Below are positions 21,507 through 29,658 of a DNA stretch of 36,762 nucleotides, in pieces (the first letter of the stretch is position 1; each line of letters opens with the position of its first letter). A model generated the notes under the pieces. The model was not told where the DNA came from. It did no database searches and saw only the letters and a list, made by a program, of their open reading frames with translations. Origin of the DNA: UBA917 sp964435085 (GTDB taxonomy: Bacteria > Patescibacteriota > Patescibacteriia > Patescibacteriales > Patescibacteriaceae); assembly GCA_964435085.1 (NCBI GenBank), contig CAYSXQ010000007.1:1-36762 (forward strand), written 5' to 3'. The translations under genes and the position numbers were made by a program.

Positions 21507-22754
21507 ATGAAGGCAAGAGGCTTTACTTTGATTGAAATTAGCATTGTTCTGGCTATTATCGTTGTCATGTCAACTCTTGCTTATGCTAATTTTCAAGGTA
21601 CGAGCAGTCGCGGTAATATCATTAATCATGCCGGCAAGGTTCTAAGTGCTCTGCAGACGGTTCAGGCTAGCGGTGTTTCTGGGCGTACGAATAACGGTGA
21701 AACTGTCAGTGCTTGGGGTCTTAATCTCAATCGCCTCAATAATAAGTACACAATCTTTGCTGATTATAATAATAATGGTGTCTATGACTACGCCACTAAA
21801 CTTTTGATTCATGGTTCAGAGACAGTTCAGTCTGGCGGCGCTAGCGGATCTTATCTAAGTGAAAGCTCTAATGCCGCTGCTTCTGTCTCAATCTGGAACG
21901 AAGCTAGTCGCGAGACTAGTGGCGGTAAACCAAGTGGCACTAACGGCTATTGGTCTTTCATTAATAATGGCTATCTTAGCGTGCCTAGGTCTGATGACTT
22001 CTATCTAGCTGATCGACAATTCTCTTTTGATCTCTGGTTCAAGGCTGATAACCTCGGCTCTAGTATGAATTTATTTTATCTAGGTGATTCTGAATCTGGT
22101 CCCGAGCACACCGCTTACCGTTTGTATAAAGACGTCGATGACAAAATTGTCTTTGAGTTTTCAGATGCTGCTGCTGTTCTCTACACCGTTAGTTCTGCCG
22201 ATGCTATTTCCGCTGACACTTGGTATAATGTTGCTGTAGCTCGTGATGATAGTGCTCTTCTGCTCTTTCTCGGTGATGAAAATGATAGTCAGTTAGCTGT
22301 GGTTAGTTCCACGCCTATCATGTCTACCACTACTGGTAGTTATTTTGAACAAGATTTGCAGATTGCTTCTGATGGTTCTTGTCCCGATCTAAGTTGTACT
22401 TGGCATGGTGCTATCGATGAGTTTCGTCTCCTAGTTGGCAGTCCGCGTTTCACTAAGAAATTTTTCATACCTACTAGCATCGGCAAAGCTGACGATGAGG
22501 CTTTTAAAACTATGAAGCTAGCTCCGGGTATAGTTTTCCAGCGCCTTTATAATAATGGCGCCATGGTTGATGAGTTAAACATTGCCTGGAAGATTAATGA
22601 TTCTTCACACTTTAGTTATGTTGATAATTTGCCTAGCGTCACTTCATCTTTGGTTATTAATCATGCTGGCGCTGAAGACACTAATACTGATCGCGATGTG
22701 CCAGCGACCATTACTATTAGTTCTGGCGGCGCCTTTGAAAAAGCCGGCTTTTAA
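21507..22754 (+). CDS. Prepilin (GspH/FimT-like) fused to a LamG-type lectin fold
   Basis: 415-residue protein starting MKARG, then FTLIEISIVLAIIVVMSTLA, a textbook type IV prepilin signal with Gly at -1. Residues 25-120 resemble a GspH/FimT minor pseudopilin (HAGKVLSALQTVQASGVSG, YTIFADYNNNGVYDY). From about 146 to 325 there is a concanavalin A-like/LamG jelly roll: YWSFINNGYLSVPRSDDFYL, FSFDLWFKADN, DTWYNVAVARDDSALLLFLGD and WHGAIDEFRLLVGSPRF are the familiar strands. The domain is apparently inserted before the C-terminal pilin strands. LamG domains usually bind glycans or proteins, so this minor pilin could be a tip adhesin. First of a tight cluster (spacers 2-9 bases). Confidence 0.85.
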   Translation: MKARGFTLIEISIVLAIIVVMSTLAYANFQGTSSRGNIINHAGKVLSALQTVQASGVSGRTNNGETVSAWGLNLNRLNNKYTIFADYNNNGVYDYATKLLIHGSETVQSGGASGSYLSESSNAAASVSIWNEASRETSGGKPSGTNGYWSFINNGYLSVPRSDDFYLADRQFSFDLWFKADNLGSSMNLFYLGDSESGPEHTAYRLYKDVDDKIVFEFSDAAAVLYTVSSADAISADTWYNVAVARDDSALLLFLGDENDSQLAVVSSTPIMSTTTGSYFEQDLQIASDGSCPDLSCTWHGAIDEFRLLVGSPRFTKKFFIPTSIGKADDEAFKTMKLAPGIVFQRLYNNGAMVDELNIAWKINDSSHFSYVDNLPSVTSSLVINHAGAEDTNTDRDVPATITISSGGAFEKAGF

Positions 22755-22756
22755 TT

Positions 22757-23347
22757 ATGATTAAATTACAGCGTCATCATCCTCAAGGCTTCTCTCTTAT
22801 CGAGATCTTATTGCTCGTTGCTTTGGTTAGCGTCTCCTTTATGGGTGTCAGCAGCTTGCTGCGTCAAACTGTTCAGCTTGAAGGTCTGGCTAAGGCAGAC
22901 TTCATTGCTAATGCCTTGGCTGATGAGGGGATTGGTTTAGTGAAAGCTATGCGCAGTGATAATATTGCCAGTGGTGTGGATGTCTTTCAGGATATTGCTG
23001 AAACTCCAGCTATGCCAGCTCCGCTAGAGACTAATTATTTTCGCATTGATAAAACTTTAAAAAATTATATTGCCCCTGCTCCTTTTTGGACTAGGAATAA
23101 TGCTGCTATGGCTTTGCCTAGCCCTGATCCTACTAGTTCTCTAGCACGTTTAAATTTCGACACTAGCGATTATTATAGTTATAATGATGGCACTCCTAGT
23201 GAATTTTATCGAGTCATCACTGCCACTCCTATTGCTTATGGCGCCCCGCGTCGTTTTATGATTGATGTTTCTTCAGTGGTTACCTTGCTTTATCGTGGCA
23301 AGACCTATACTTATTATCGCTACACTCGTCTTAATGATGATAATTAA
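22757..23347 (+). CDS. Minor prepilin, PilV/GspI-like
   Basis: 196-residue prepilin. Leader MIKLQRHHPQG is followed by FSLIEILLLVALVSVSFMGV, with Gly at -1 and Glu at +5. The stretch QTVQLEGLAKADFIANALADEGIGLVKAMRSDN matches the PilV/GspI pattern, in which an AxxIAxxLAxEGLE-like helix follows the stem. The C-terminal part is Tyr-rich and beta-like. It starts 2 bases after the LamG-prepilin stop and ends 2 bases before the next gene, so the genes are translated together. It corresponds to the 31927-32763 gene in the second minor-pilin set. Confidence 0.82.
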   Translation: MIKLQRHHPQGFSLIEILLLVALVSVSFMGVSSLLRQTVQLEGLAKADFIANALADEGIGLVKAMRSDNIASGVDVFQDIAETPAMPAPLETNYFRIDKTLKNYIAPAPFWTRNNAAMALPSPDPTSSLARLNFDTSDYYSYNDGTPSEFYRVITATPIAYGAPRRFMIDVSSVVTLLYRGKTYTYYRYTRLNDDN

Positions 23348-23349
23348 TT

Positions 23350-23886
23350 ATGTTTAAAGTTGTTCAGTCTACAACTCTGCCCAAGGCTCTGACTTTACTA
23401 GAACTAGTGGTGACAGTGGCGTTGTTTGCAATTCTGACTCTGTCTATCACCAAGCTTTATATTCAGGTCTTAAGCGCTCAAGATAGAATCTTAGACGAGC
23501 AAAATATTATTGCTGATTTAAATTATGCTAGCTCAGTCTTCATTGACGAAGCTAAGCGTTCAGCTCTTCAAGTTGTACCGGCTAGTGGTTGCGGTGATAC
23601 GGCTGCAGTTAATTGTCAGAATAAATATTTTTGTGCTGCTGGTGATTTAAGCAAAGCCTGCATGATGAATAAGGGTCTGGTGCGCATTAATTATTATACT
23701 GACACCGGTCTCTTTAAAGCTACTCGCGGCGGTTCTATTTATAGTATTACTTCCAGTGACATTAGTTTTAGTGCTACTAAGCTAGAACCAAACAGTAGTG
23801 GCGATCAGTTAAATGTTCAAATTAAAGCTAGTGGGGATAATCAGTATCAGCAAGAAATTTTTTATCAAAACTATATTACTAAATAA
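23350..23886 (+). CDS. Minor prepilin, PilW/GspJ-like
   Basis: 178-residue prepilin. Leader MFKVVQSTTLPKA precedes LTLLELVVTVALFAILTLSI. Ala stands at -1 and Leu replaces Phe at +1, but Glu at +5 is kept. QVLSAQDRILDEQNIIADLNYASSVFIDEAKRSA is like PilW/GspJ. Five cysteines lie in the middle (GCGDTAAVNCQNKYFCAAG, KACMM). Third gene of the cluster, 2 bases after the PilV-like gene and 9 before the PilX-like gene. Equivalent of 32735-33406 in the second set. Confidence 0.8.
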   Translation: MFKVVQSTTLPKALTLLELVVTVALFAILTLSITKLYIQVLSAQDRILDEQNIIADLNYASSVFIDEAKRSALQVVPASGCGDTAAVNCQNKYFCAAGDLSKACMMNKGLVRINYYTDTGLFKATRGGSIYSITSSDISFSATKLEPNSSGDQLNVQIKASGDNQYQQEIFYQNYITK

Positions 23887-23895
23887 ATTAATTTT

Positions 23896-24465
23896 ATGCG
23901 CAATGAGCAATCTTCTAAGTTTTCAAATAATCTAATAACTAAAAAAGTTTGTGGAGGCAAGCAGCCAGCCATGATTTCCATGGTTATTTTAGTAGTCGTC
24001 GCCATCGTCTCCTTAGCTGTTGCTAGTTTAGCTGTTAGTACTGGCTCAATCTTTCGTCGTCAAAGTTTTTACGGTGATGCTGCTAGAGCTTCTTTTTGTG
24101 CTGAGTCTGTTACTAACACTCTTGTGGCTAAAACGAATTTAGGCACGATGTTTGCGGCTTGTGAGCCTGGTCAGTGTGTCATTCTTGGTACTGACACCTG
24201 TGGTGCTTGTGGTGAGTCTAATACCATGATGACTTGTCAGGACAGTCAAAACAATCCGCCTCTGGTCTGCAATGGCTATATTCGTATTGGCTACAAGCTA
24301 GGCACAAGTGATAAAAATCTGACAGCTACTGCCGAGTGTGGCAAATCTTCTTATTCAATAAATTGGGATTATACAGCACCTGCTCCTGGTGGCCCTTGTG
24401 CTGGTGGCGGCCTTGCTGCTCCTGGTGTCACTTGTGGTAGTCCAGCTAGTTCTGGGTTATACTAG
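23896..24465 (+). CDS. PilX/GspK-like minor pilin, Cys-rich
   Basis: 189-residue protein with a long basic N-terminus (about 24 residues) before KQPAMISMVILVVVAIVSLA, then the stem VSTGSIFRRQSFYGDAARASFCAESV. The FYxDxARAxxCAES block is the PilX-type signature (compare FYAAEAG in the 33410 gene). The C-terminal half has about nine cysteines (CEPGQCVILGTDTCGACGES, TCQDSQ, VCNG, ECGKS) and a glycine-rich end. There is no classical FTLIE motif, as is usual for PilX/GspK-type proteins. Fourth gene of the first minor-pilin set. Confidence 0.75.
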   Translation: MRNEQSSKFSNNLITKKVCGGKQPAMISMVILVVVAIVSLAVASLAVSTGSIFRRQSFYGDAARASFCAESVTNTLVAKTNLGTMFAACEPGQCVILGTDTCGACGESNTMMTCQDSQNNPPLVCNGYIRIGYKLGTSDKNLTATAECGKSSYSINWDYTAPAPGGPCAGGGLAAPGVTCGSPASSGLY

Positions 24466-24474
24466 ATAAGTCAT

Positions 24475-24524
24475 AAGTCTAAAGTCAAAAGTCGAAAGAC
24501 GAGCGGGCTTACAACTTTAGACTT
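24475..24524. repeat. Inverted repeat between pilin genes
   Basis: AAGTCTAAAGT (24475-24485) and ACTTTAGACTT (24514-24524) are perfect 11-base complements with a 28-base loop, followed by CAGACTTTTATTTTTT. It could act as a weak terminator or attenuator between the PilX-like gene and the next pilin, or be a mobile spacer element made of AAAGTC units. Confidence 0.5.
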
Positions 24525-24541
24525 TCAGACTTTTATTTTTT

Positions 24542-25122
24542 ATGAAAAAAGCCTTCTCTTTAATCGAAGTAATTACCGTGGCGACCATCATCGCTGTCTT
24601 AGCTAGTTTATCCGTAGTTACTTACTCTAAAATTCGTCGTCAGTCACGAGATGCTACTCGAGTTCNNNNNNNNNNNNNNNNNNNNNNNNNNNNNNNNNNN
24701 NNNNNNNNNNNNNNNNNNNNNNNNNNNNNNNNNNNNNNNNNNNNNNNNNNNNNNNNNNNNNNNNNTCCGTAGTTACTTACTCTAAAATTCGTCGTCAGTC
24801 ACGAGATGCTACTCGAGTTCTTAATATTACGCAAATGCAGTCAGCTCTTGCTGCCTATCATCGTGATTTCGGTTCTTATCCTGCTGCCATCACTCCTGGT
24901 GCCGCTCTTACTGCTTCTGGCTCTACCTATATGAGTCAGATTCCTACTAATCCTTTGCCAGTCGAGGAGGCTTGTACTGATTTTCCAGAATATGTTTATT
25001 ATGCTGATAATTCTGGGGCGAAAATAACTTCTTATCACATTTCTTTTTGTTTAGACTCTGGTTCTGCTGATCTTAGTGCTGGCCAACACTTAGCTACACC
25101 AGAGGGTATCGTGGGGCAATAA
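24542..25122 (+). CDS. Type IV pilin-like protein, apparently split by an assembly gap
   Basis: Prepilin with leader MKKA then FSLIEVITVATIIAVLASLS, Ala at -1. The 55 bases before the 100-N gap (24611-24665) are repeated exactly after it (24766-24820). Removing the gap and one copy gives one frame of 141 residues that continues RQSRDATRVLNITQMQSALA. It is the short major-pilin type of this group: ARDATRVxxITQMQSALAAYHRDFGSYPA, a NPLPVEEAC loop, YVYYADN and YHISFCLDSGS near the end, with two cysteines that can form the usual C-terminal disulfide. Paralogous to the next gene and to the N-terminal part of the 6383-7810 protein. Confidence 0.88.
24666..24765. other. Assembly gap (100 N) flanked by a 55-bp duplication
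   Basis: 24611-24665 and 24766-24820 are identical over 55 bases, as at the MFS gap. The N run is probably an unmerged k-mer overlap. Confidence 0.93.
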
Positions 25123-25140
25123 CTAAGTCGCTTAAAAGAT

Positions 25141-25677
25141 ATGAAAAAAGCTTTTACTTTGCTAGAGATAATGATAGTTCTCGCCATCATGGGTATTGTT
25201 ATTGGCTCAGTGCTAGTTTCTTCATCAGCTATTCGTCGTAGTAATCGTGACGCTAAGCGTGTTGCGGATGTTAGTTCTATTCGAGCCGCTCTGGCTGATT
25301 ATTACAAAGTTTTTCATCGCTATCCACTTAGCTTGACTGCCGGTGAGCCCTTAGCTTCAACTAGTCCTAGCTTAATTTTTCTTTCAAGCGTCCCGTCTAA
25401 TCCTCAGCCTGTTGATGGTGATTGCTCAGCTGCTACTAGCTATGCTTATCTGCCATCAGCTGATGGTAGCGACTATACTATTAATTTTTGCTTAGGTGGA
25501 CGAGTTGGTGACTGGGGCTCAGGGTTTAATTCTTTGAGCTCGGAAACTGAAACTACTTGTGTCCCTGACTGTGTTCGTTCTTGTGGGGCTGGTTCCGATG
25601 GTTGTGGCGGTAGCTGTTCTGTTAGTGCTTGTGGGGCGGGGGAGACTTGTGTTTACGATCACTGCATTAGAGATTAA
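25141..25677 (+). CDS. Type IV pilin-like protein with Cys-rich C-terminal module
   Basis: 178-residue prepilin, MKKA then FTLLEIMIVLAIMGIVIGSV, Ala at -1. The pilin part (RRSNRDAKRVADVSSIRAALADYYKVFHRYPLS, NPQPVDGDC, YTINFCLGG) is close to that of the preceding gene and of the 6383-7810 protein. After about residue 135 comes a short Cys-rich tail: CVPDCVRSCGAGSDGCGGSC, then SACGAGETCVYDHC. The GSDGCGGSC block recurs in two other pilin-like proteins here. Last gene of the first pilin cluster; a separate promoter follows. Confidence 0.85.
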   Translation: MKKAFTLLEIMIVLAIMGIVIGSVLVSSSAIRRSNRDAKRVADVSSIRAALADYYKVFHRYPLSLTAGEPLASTSPSLIFLSSVPSNPQPVDGDCSAATSYAYLPSADGSDYTINFCLGGRVGDWGSGFNSLSSETETTCVPDCVRSCGAGSDGCGGSCSVSACGAGETCVYDHCIRD

Positions 25678-25694
25678 ATATTAATTTAAATAAG

Positions 25695-25723
25695 TTGTCG
25701 CTCGATTCAATTCATGCTATAAT
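25695..25723 (+). promoter_or_regulatory. Promoter of the 25742 operon
   Basis: TTGTCG at 25695-25700, a 17-base spacer, and TATAAT at 25718-25723 with an upstream TG (TGCTATAAT). The predicted leader is only about 12 bases. Confidence 0.75.
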
Positions 25724-25741
25724 TTTCAAATAAATATCCCT

Positions 25742-26089
25742 ATGGCTCAGAAGCTAGCAATCGCAATTTTGTTTTTGATACTCATTGTTGTTACAGCCGG
25801 AGTTTATTGGTATGTCTCTCAGCCTAATGCGCCATTTGAGCTAGTTGATACTAATCAGCCTAGTCCTATTAGTCAAAATCAGTCAGCGCCAAGTAATTCT
25901 TCGGTCGCTGGATCTGGGTCTGTTGTAAGCAGTACTAAGGCTATGCCAAGTGAGCAGGCAATTGCTACTCAGATTGAAACTACTTTAGAAAAAATAAAAG
26001 TCGAGGGTAAGACCAGGCGTCTAACTAGTTCGGAATTAATGTATTTAGCTAATCCTCGTGACGCTGCTCTCAAAGATTTAACTAAATAA
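25742..26089 (+). CDS. Small membrane-anchored extracytoplasmic protein
   Basis: 115-residue protein with one N-terminal hydrophobic helix (about 4-27, LAIAILFLILIVVTAGVYWY). A Ser/Pro/Gln-rich linker follows (about 30-75), then a short charged helix region ending in LANPRDAALKDLTK. The layout is an anchor plus flexible spacer. I recognise no family. It begins a new transcript and ends 7 bases before the 1027-residue fibre-like gene, so it probably works with that protein, for instance as anchor or export partner (inference). Confidence 0.65.
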   Translation: MAQKLAIAILFLILIVVTAGVYWYVSQPNAPFELVDTNQPSPISQNQSAPSNSSVAGSGSVVSSTKAMPSEQAIATQIETTLEKIKVEGKTRRLTSSELMYLANPRDAALKDLTK

Positions 26090-26096
26090 TACTACT

Positions 26097-29000
26097 ATGC
26101 CTGTTAGGCTTAATAAGAAGCAAATAATTTTTCTCGGTCTCTTGATTACCGGCTTCTTTGCGACCATTGTATCGCAAACTCTAGCTGCTACCTGGACTGG
26201 CCCAGCCGCTACACCACCAGGAGCTAACAAAGAAGAGCCGATCAATGTCGGCACTACACCACAGTCCAAAGATGGCTATCTTTTGCTGAGAAATTCCGGT
26301 GCCTCTAATAATCTATCACTGCAAGAAATTGGTTCTGGCAATATCTTGTCTTTCCGTGTTAATAACAGTGGCTCTGGCTCAATTAGTAATTGGGTTTTGC
26401 CTAGTACTGCTGGTACTGCCGGCCAAGCTTTGGTTGTTGGTAGTGTAGCTGGTGATACTATGAATCTGAGCTGGAGCTCTTCAGCTATGCCCGCTGGTTC
26501 TGTTGGTGCTACTTGGTATTGGGCTAGTGGCATACCTGCTTGGCAGAATAATACTAATATCTATAATGACGGTATTGGCAACGTCGGTATCCATCTCGGC
26601 AATGGTGTAGAGCCTAATAACTTTCAACTAGAAATCGGTGGTAATGCTGGTCCTAATGTTAACGGCGCTTATGACCTCGGCAGCTCTCTCTTGAAGTGGA
26701 ATAATGTCTACGCCACCACTCTTCACGGCGCCGTCAATCCGGGCTTTAGTTTCGGTTCAGTTTATTTTCAAAGTCCTAGTGGCATGACCGAGGACAATGC
26801 TAATTTCTATTGGGATAATAGTAATGACAACCTGGGCCTCGGTACCAACACTCCGAACTCCAGGCTACACGCCTACAAGACTTCTGGTCAGAATGCCGAA
26901 ATTGACATTCAAAGTACTGCTGGTGCTGGGAATCATTGGGGCATCTACGATGATCGTCTCGGAGGTACTAATGAATTACGTTTTTGGAAAGGCGGCGCAA
27001 ATCGTTTCTCTTTTGGCGCTAACGGCGTCATGACCTTAGGCACTGTGCCTTGGGAACGGTTGCCAGCTGCCTCTTGCGGCGGCGCTACACCAGTGGTCAC
27101 TGGCTTTGATAGCTCTGGTCCAATTTGTGGTCCGGGTTCAACTCTAGCTGATCCAGGTGCTACTGGCTCCACTATTTATTGGAATGGCACTGCTTGGGTA
27201 GGTAGTACTAATATTTATAACAACAACGGTAATGTCGGTGTTGGTGTAGCAAGCCCGGCTGATTTTAAATTGCAGGTTAATGGTAGCGTTGGTCCTAATA
27301 CTAATAATACTTATGATCTTGGTTCGGCTGCTAAGCGTTGGGCTAATCTCTATGCCACTAACCTAAATGTCTCTGGTAATTTTAACCCTGGTTTCACTCT
27401 TGGCTCTGTCTATTTCCAAGGTGCTTCTGGTCTAGCTCAAGACACTGCTAATTTCTATTGGGACGATACTAATAATCGCCTCGGTCTCGGTACTAATGCT
27501 CCGGCTAATTTCTTGCTTGACGCGGCTGGTTCAGTTGGTCCTCATGCTAATGACACTTACGACTTAGGTTCAAATGCCATGCGCTGGAGGAATTTATTTG
27601 TTAACAATATATCCACAACCCTGGCCGGTCTCAATCTAGCTGTACCGGCCAAAGCTCTGGTCTTTGGTGTAGCAAGTGGCGCGGGTAATCTCGACACTGA
27701 CAGCAGTGCGCTATTTTACGATAAGGCGACTAGCGTTTTGACTACTGGTCACCTCTATCCTAATACTACTAACACCTTTGATCTGGGTAGCTCTAGTCTT
27801 CGCTGGCGCGATTTCTATGTTCAGAATGTCAAAATCAACGGCTTTACTACTGGCTCTGTAGTTTTCCAAGGGGCGAGCGGCAATCTATCTGAAAACAATA
27901 ATAATTTCTTCTGGGACAACGCTAATAGCCGCTTAGGTATCAATACTAATTATCCACTCGACACTTTCCAGGTTATGCAAGGCCGAGAATCAACTGGCGG
28001 TTGGTATAATTTCCCATCTGGCAGTTGTCAGATTCAGGTTTCAAGTAGCGGTACTACAGTTAATGGTGTTGATGGCGGTGATCCTTGTTGGTTCACTCAC
28101 GACCTATCTGTCGGGATGGAAATAGCGCTTACTAGCACTAATCCTAAGGAGTTTCGCAGAATCACTAGTGTTATTAATAATAATCAAATCGTAGTTGATA
28201 GACCATGGTCTTCTTCTGGTACCTTTGCCTTTAGTCAAAGAATTAGAAGTTTGGGTATCTTTAGTGATAGCGGGGCTATTAGCTTTAATGGTGGCGTAGT
28301 TGATGCTACCTACGGTCCAGTCGGTGGAGTCAGTACTATTTATCTAGGTGGTAAGCTATTCATGCATAACAGTGGCTTTAGCGACAATTTGACCGGTGGG
28401 ACTTTGTCTGGTGGTAGTAATTTTTTCTTTAGCAATACATTTATAGGTGATAACGCTGGCTCTGATTTTATTCAAAATGGTGGAACTCCCGCTGGTCAGT
28501 TAAATACCGCTGTTGGTTACCAAGCACTACAAGGTGATAATATCGATAGCTACGCTAATACCGCTGTTGGTGCTGGGGCGCTAACTAGTAATATAGGAAA
28601 TTACAATGTGGGAATTGGCGCGGATGCTTTGGTTAATAACATCAATGGCGTTGGGAACGTTTCGATTGGTTATAGCGGTGGCGTTGTTCCTTTTGTGGAA
28701 TTTAACAGTTACAATACTATTATGGGTTATCGAGCCGGCGTGCTTAATACCGGCAATAGAAACACTTATTTAGGTGCTCAAGTTGCCGAAGATGCTACTA
28801 TCGGTAATGACAATGTCTTCATTGGCTCTAAAGCTGGTAAATCAGTAGTAGGTAATCTTGATGGCCATCTCATTATTAACAATGATGATGCAAGCCAATA
28901 TAATTCTTTAATCTTTGGTAGATTTTCTGATTCAGCTAATAATCGAAATAATGCCTTCCTTAGAATTAATGGCGATCTACAATTCGGCTACGGAGCCAAT

Positions 29001-29180
29001 GCTGTTAAGGGCAAGACTATTGATGCTGGTGGCGGACTCTGTATTAATCAAGGTGCTAACAATCTACAAATGTTCTTGGTTAATGGCGTCGTTATTTGTA
29101 CTAGAGCGGCTGTCGCTGACTGTAATGCTGTCGGCTTCGACTTTGCTGGTTGCTGTGCTGCTCAAGGTGGTTGTCAATAA
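26097..29180 (+). CDS. Large fibre-like surface protein with internal repeats and a YadA-like beta-roll
   Basis: 1027-residue exported protein. A signal anchor (about 8-31, ending VSQTLAATW) leads into WTGPAATPPGANKEEPINVG, a start that is common in surface proteins of candidate-phyla bacteria. Four copies of a YDLGSxxxRWxNLY repeat lie at about residues 190, 402, 484 and 557. At least three copies of GSVxFQGxSGxxxxxxNFYWDxxNxRLGLGTNxP accompany them. Both resemble phage tail-fibre and adhesin shafts. At about 803-930 are NTAVGYQAL, NTAVGAGAL, NVGIGADAL, NVSIGYSGG and NTYLGAQ units, like the YadA/trimeric-adhesin head. The C-terminus is Cys-rich (CNAVGFDFAGCCAAQGGC). Probably a homotrimeric or fibrous adhesin (inference); it has no pilin signal. 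Confidence 0.75.
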   Translation: MPVRLNKKQIIFLGLLITGFFATIVSQTLAATWTGPAATPPGANKEEPINVGTTPQSKDGYLLLRNSGASNNLSLQEIGSGNILSFRVNNSGSGSISNWVLPSTAGTAGQALVVGSVAGDTMNLSWSSSAMPAGSVGATWYWASGIPAWQNNTNIYNDGIGNVGIHLGNGVEPNNFQLEIGGNAGPNVNGAYDLGSSLLKWNNVYATTLHGAVNPGFSFGSVYFQSPSGMTEDNANFYWDNSNDNLGLGTNTPNSRLHAYKTSGQNAEIDIQSTAGAGNHWGIYDDRLGGTNELRFWKGGANRFSFGANGVMTLGTVPWERLPAASCGGATPVVTGFDSSGPICGPGSTLADPGATGSTIYWNGTAWVGSTNIYNNNGNVGVGVASPADFKLQVNGSVGPNTNNTYDLGSAAKRWANLYATNLNVSGNFNPGFTLGSVYFQGASGLAQDTANFYWDDTNNRLGLGTNAPANFLLDAAGSVGPHANDTYDLGSNAMRWRNLFVNNISTTLAGLNLAVPAKALVFGVASGAGNLDTDSSALFYDKATSVLTTGHLYPNTTNTFDLGSSSLRWRDFYVQNVKINGFTTGSVVFQGASGNLSENNNNFFWDNANSRLGINTNYPLDTFQVMQGRESTGGWYNFPSGSCQIQVSSSGTTVNGVDGGDPCWFTHDLSVGMEIALTSTNPKEFRRITSVINNNQIVVDRPWSSSGTFAFSQRIRSLGIFSDSGAISFNGGVVDATYGPVGGVSTIYLGGKLFMHNSGFSDNLTGGTLSGGSNFFFSNTFIGDNAGSDFIQNGGTPAGQLNTAVGYQALQGDNIDSYANTAVGAGALTSNIGNYNVGIGADALVNNINGVGNVSIGYSGGVVPFVEFNSYNTIMGYRAGVLNTGNRNTYLGAQVAEDATIGNDNVFIGSKAGKSVVGNLDGHLIINNDDASQYNSLIFGRFSDSANNRNNAFLRINGDLQFGYGANAVKGKTIDAGGGLCINQGANNLQMFLVNGVVICTRAAVADCNAVGFDFAGCCAAQGGCQ

Positions 29181-29194
29181 TAATAAATATAACT

Positions 29195-29386
29195 ATGAAA
29201 TATAATTTTTGGACTATCTCTATCTTAATCATTGCTGGTGCTTGTCTTGGCTTCTTCGGTCTTGTCTATTGGAATCTGGCTGTCACCATCAAGCAGGCCG
29301 AAGCCGGGGAGGCTCAAATCAGCGAGCGCCTGACCGCCATTGAGAAATTTTTAGCGCCCGAGGATAAGACAAATCTAAAACAATAA
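29195..29386 (+). CDS. 63-residue membrane/coiled-coil protein
   Basis: Small protein with one membrane helix (about 6-30, WTISILIIAGACLGFFGLVYW) and a short amphipathic helix, EAQISERLTAIEKFLAPEDK. I place the start at the ATG at 29195, because the upstream in-frame ATG lies inside the fibre gene. It is 14 bases after the fibre gene and 5 before a similar 84-residue protein. The two share anchor plus LTxIExFL, so they look like paralogues that may pair with each other. Confidence 0.6.
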   Translation: MKYNFWTISILIIAGACLGFFGLVYWNLAVTIKQAEAGEAQISERLTAIEKFLAPEDKTNLKQ

Positions 29387-29391
29387 TCTAT

Positions 29392-29646
29392 ATGAAAAAT
29401 TTCAACATCGATAAAGACAAGTCCAAGGAAATGATCAAAATCGGCTTAATTTTAATTTTGTCAGCTGGCCTCATCGCTTTCATTGTGCTGATCAATTTCT
29501 ACTACACCGACAAGCTCCAGCAAATCCAGGCTATTTCTAATAATAATATGCAGCGACTAACCAGAATTGAAACTTTCCTTAATCAGCAAATCCAGGCTGC
29601 TCAAGAGCAGGCTCAAGCTGCACCGGCTGAAGTAGAGAAGAAGTAA
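29392..29646 (+). CDS. 84-residue membrane/coiled-coil protein
   Basis: Basic/acidic N-terminus (MKNFNIDKDKSKEMIK), one membrane helix (about 17-38, IGLILILSAGLIAFIVLINFYY) and a helix with LQQIQAISNNNMQRLTRIETFLNQ. A Gln/Ala-rich tail follows (IQAAQEQAQAAPAEVEKK). It resembles the preceding gene in layout and in the LTRIETFL stretch. No known family recognised. It could be an accessory subunit of the adjacent surface proteins. Confidence 0.6.
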   Translation: MKNFNIDKDKSKEMIKIGLILILSAGLIAFIVLINFYYTDKLQQIQAISNNNMQRLTRIETFLNQQIQAAQEQAQAAPAEVEKK

Positions 29647-29658
29647 TTTTAATAGCAT

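Noticed and set aside
26797..27172. Overlapping 75-78 codon frames inside the fibre gene
   Set aside because: Shadows of the 1027-residue repeat protein in other frames and strands.
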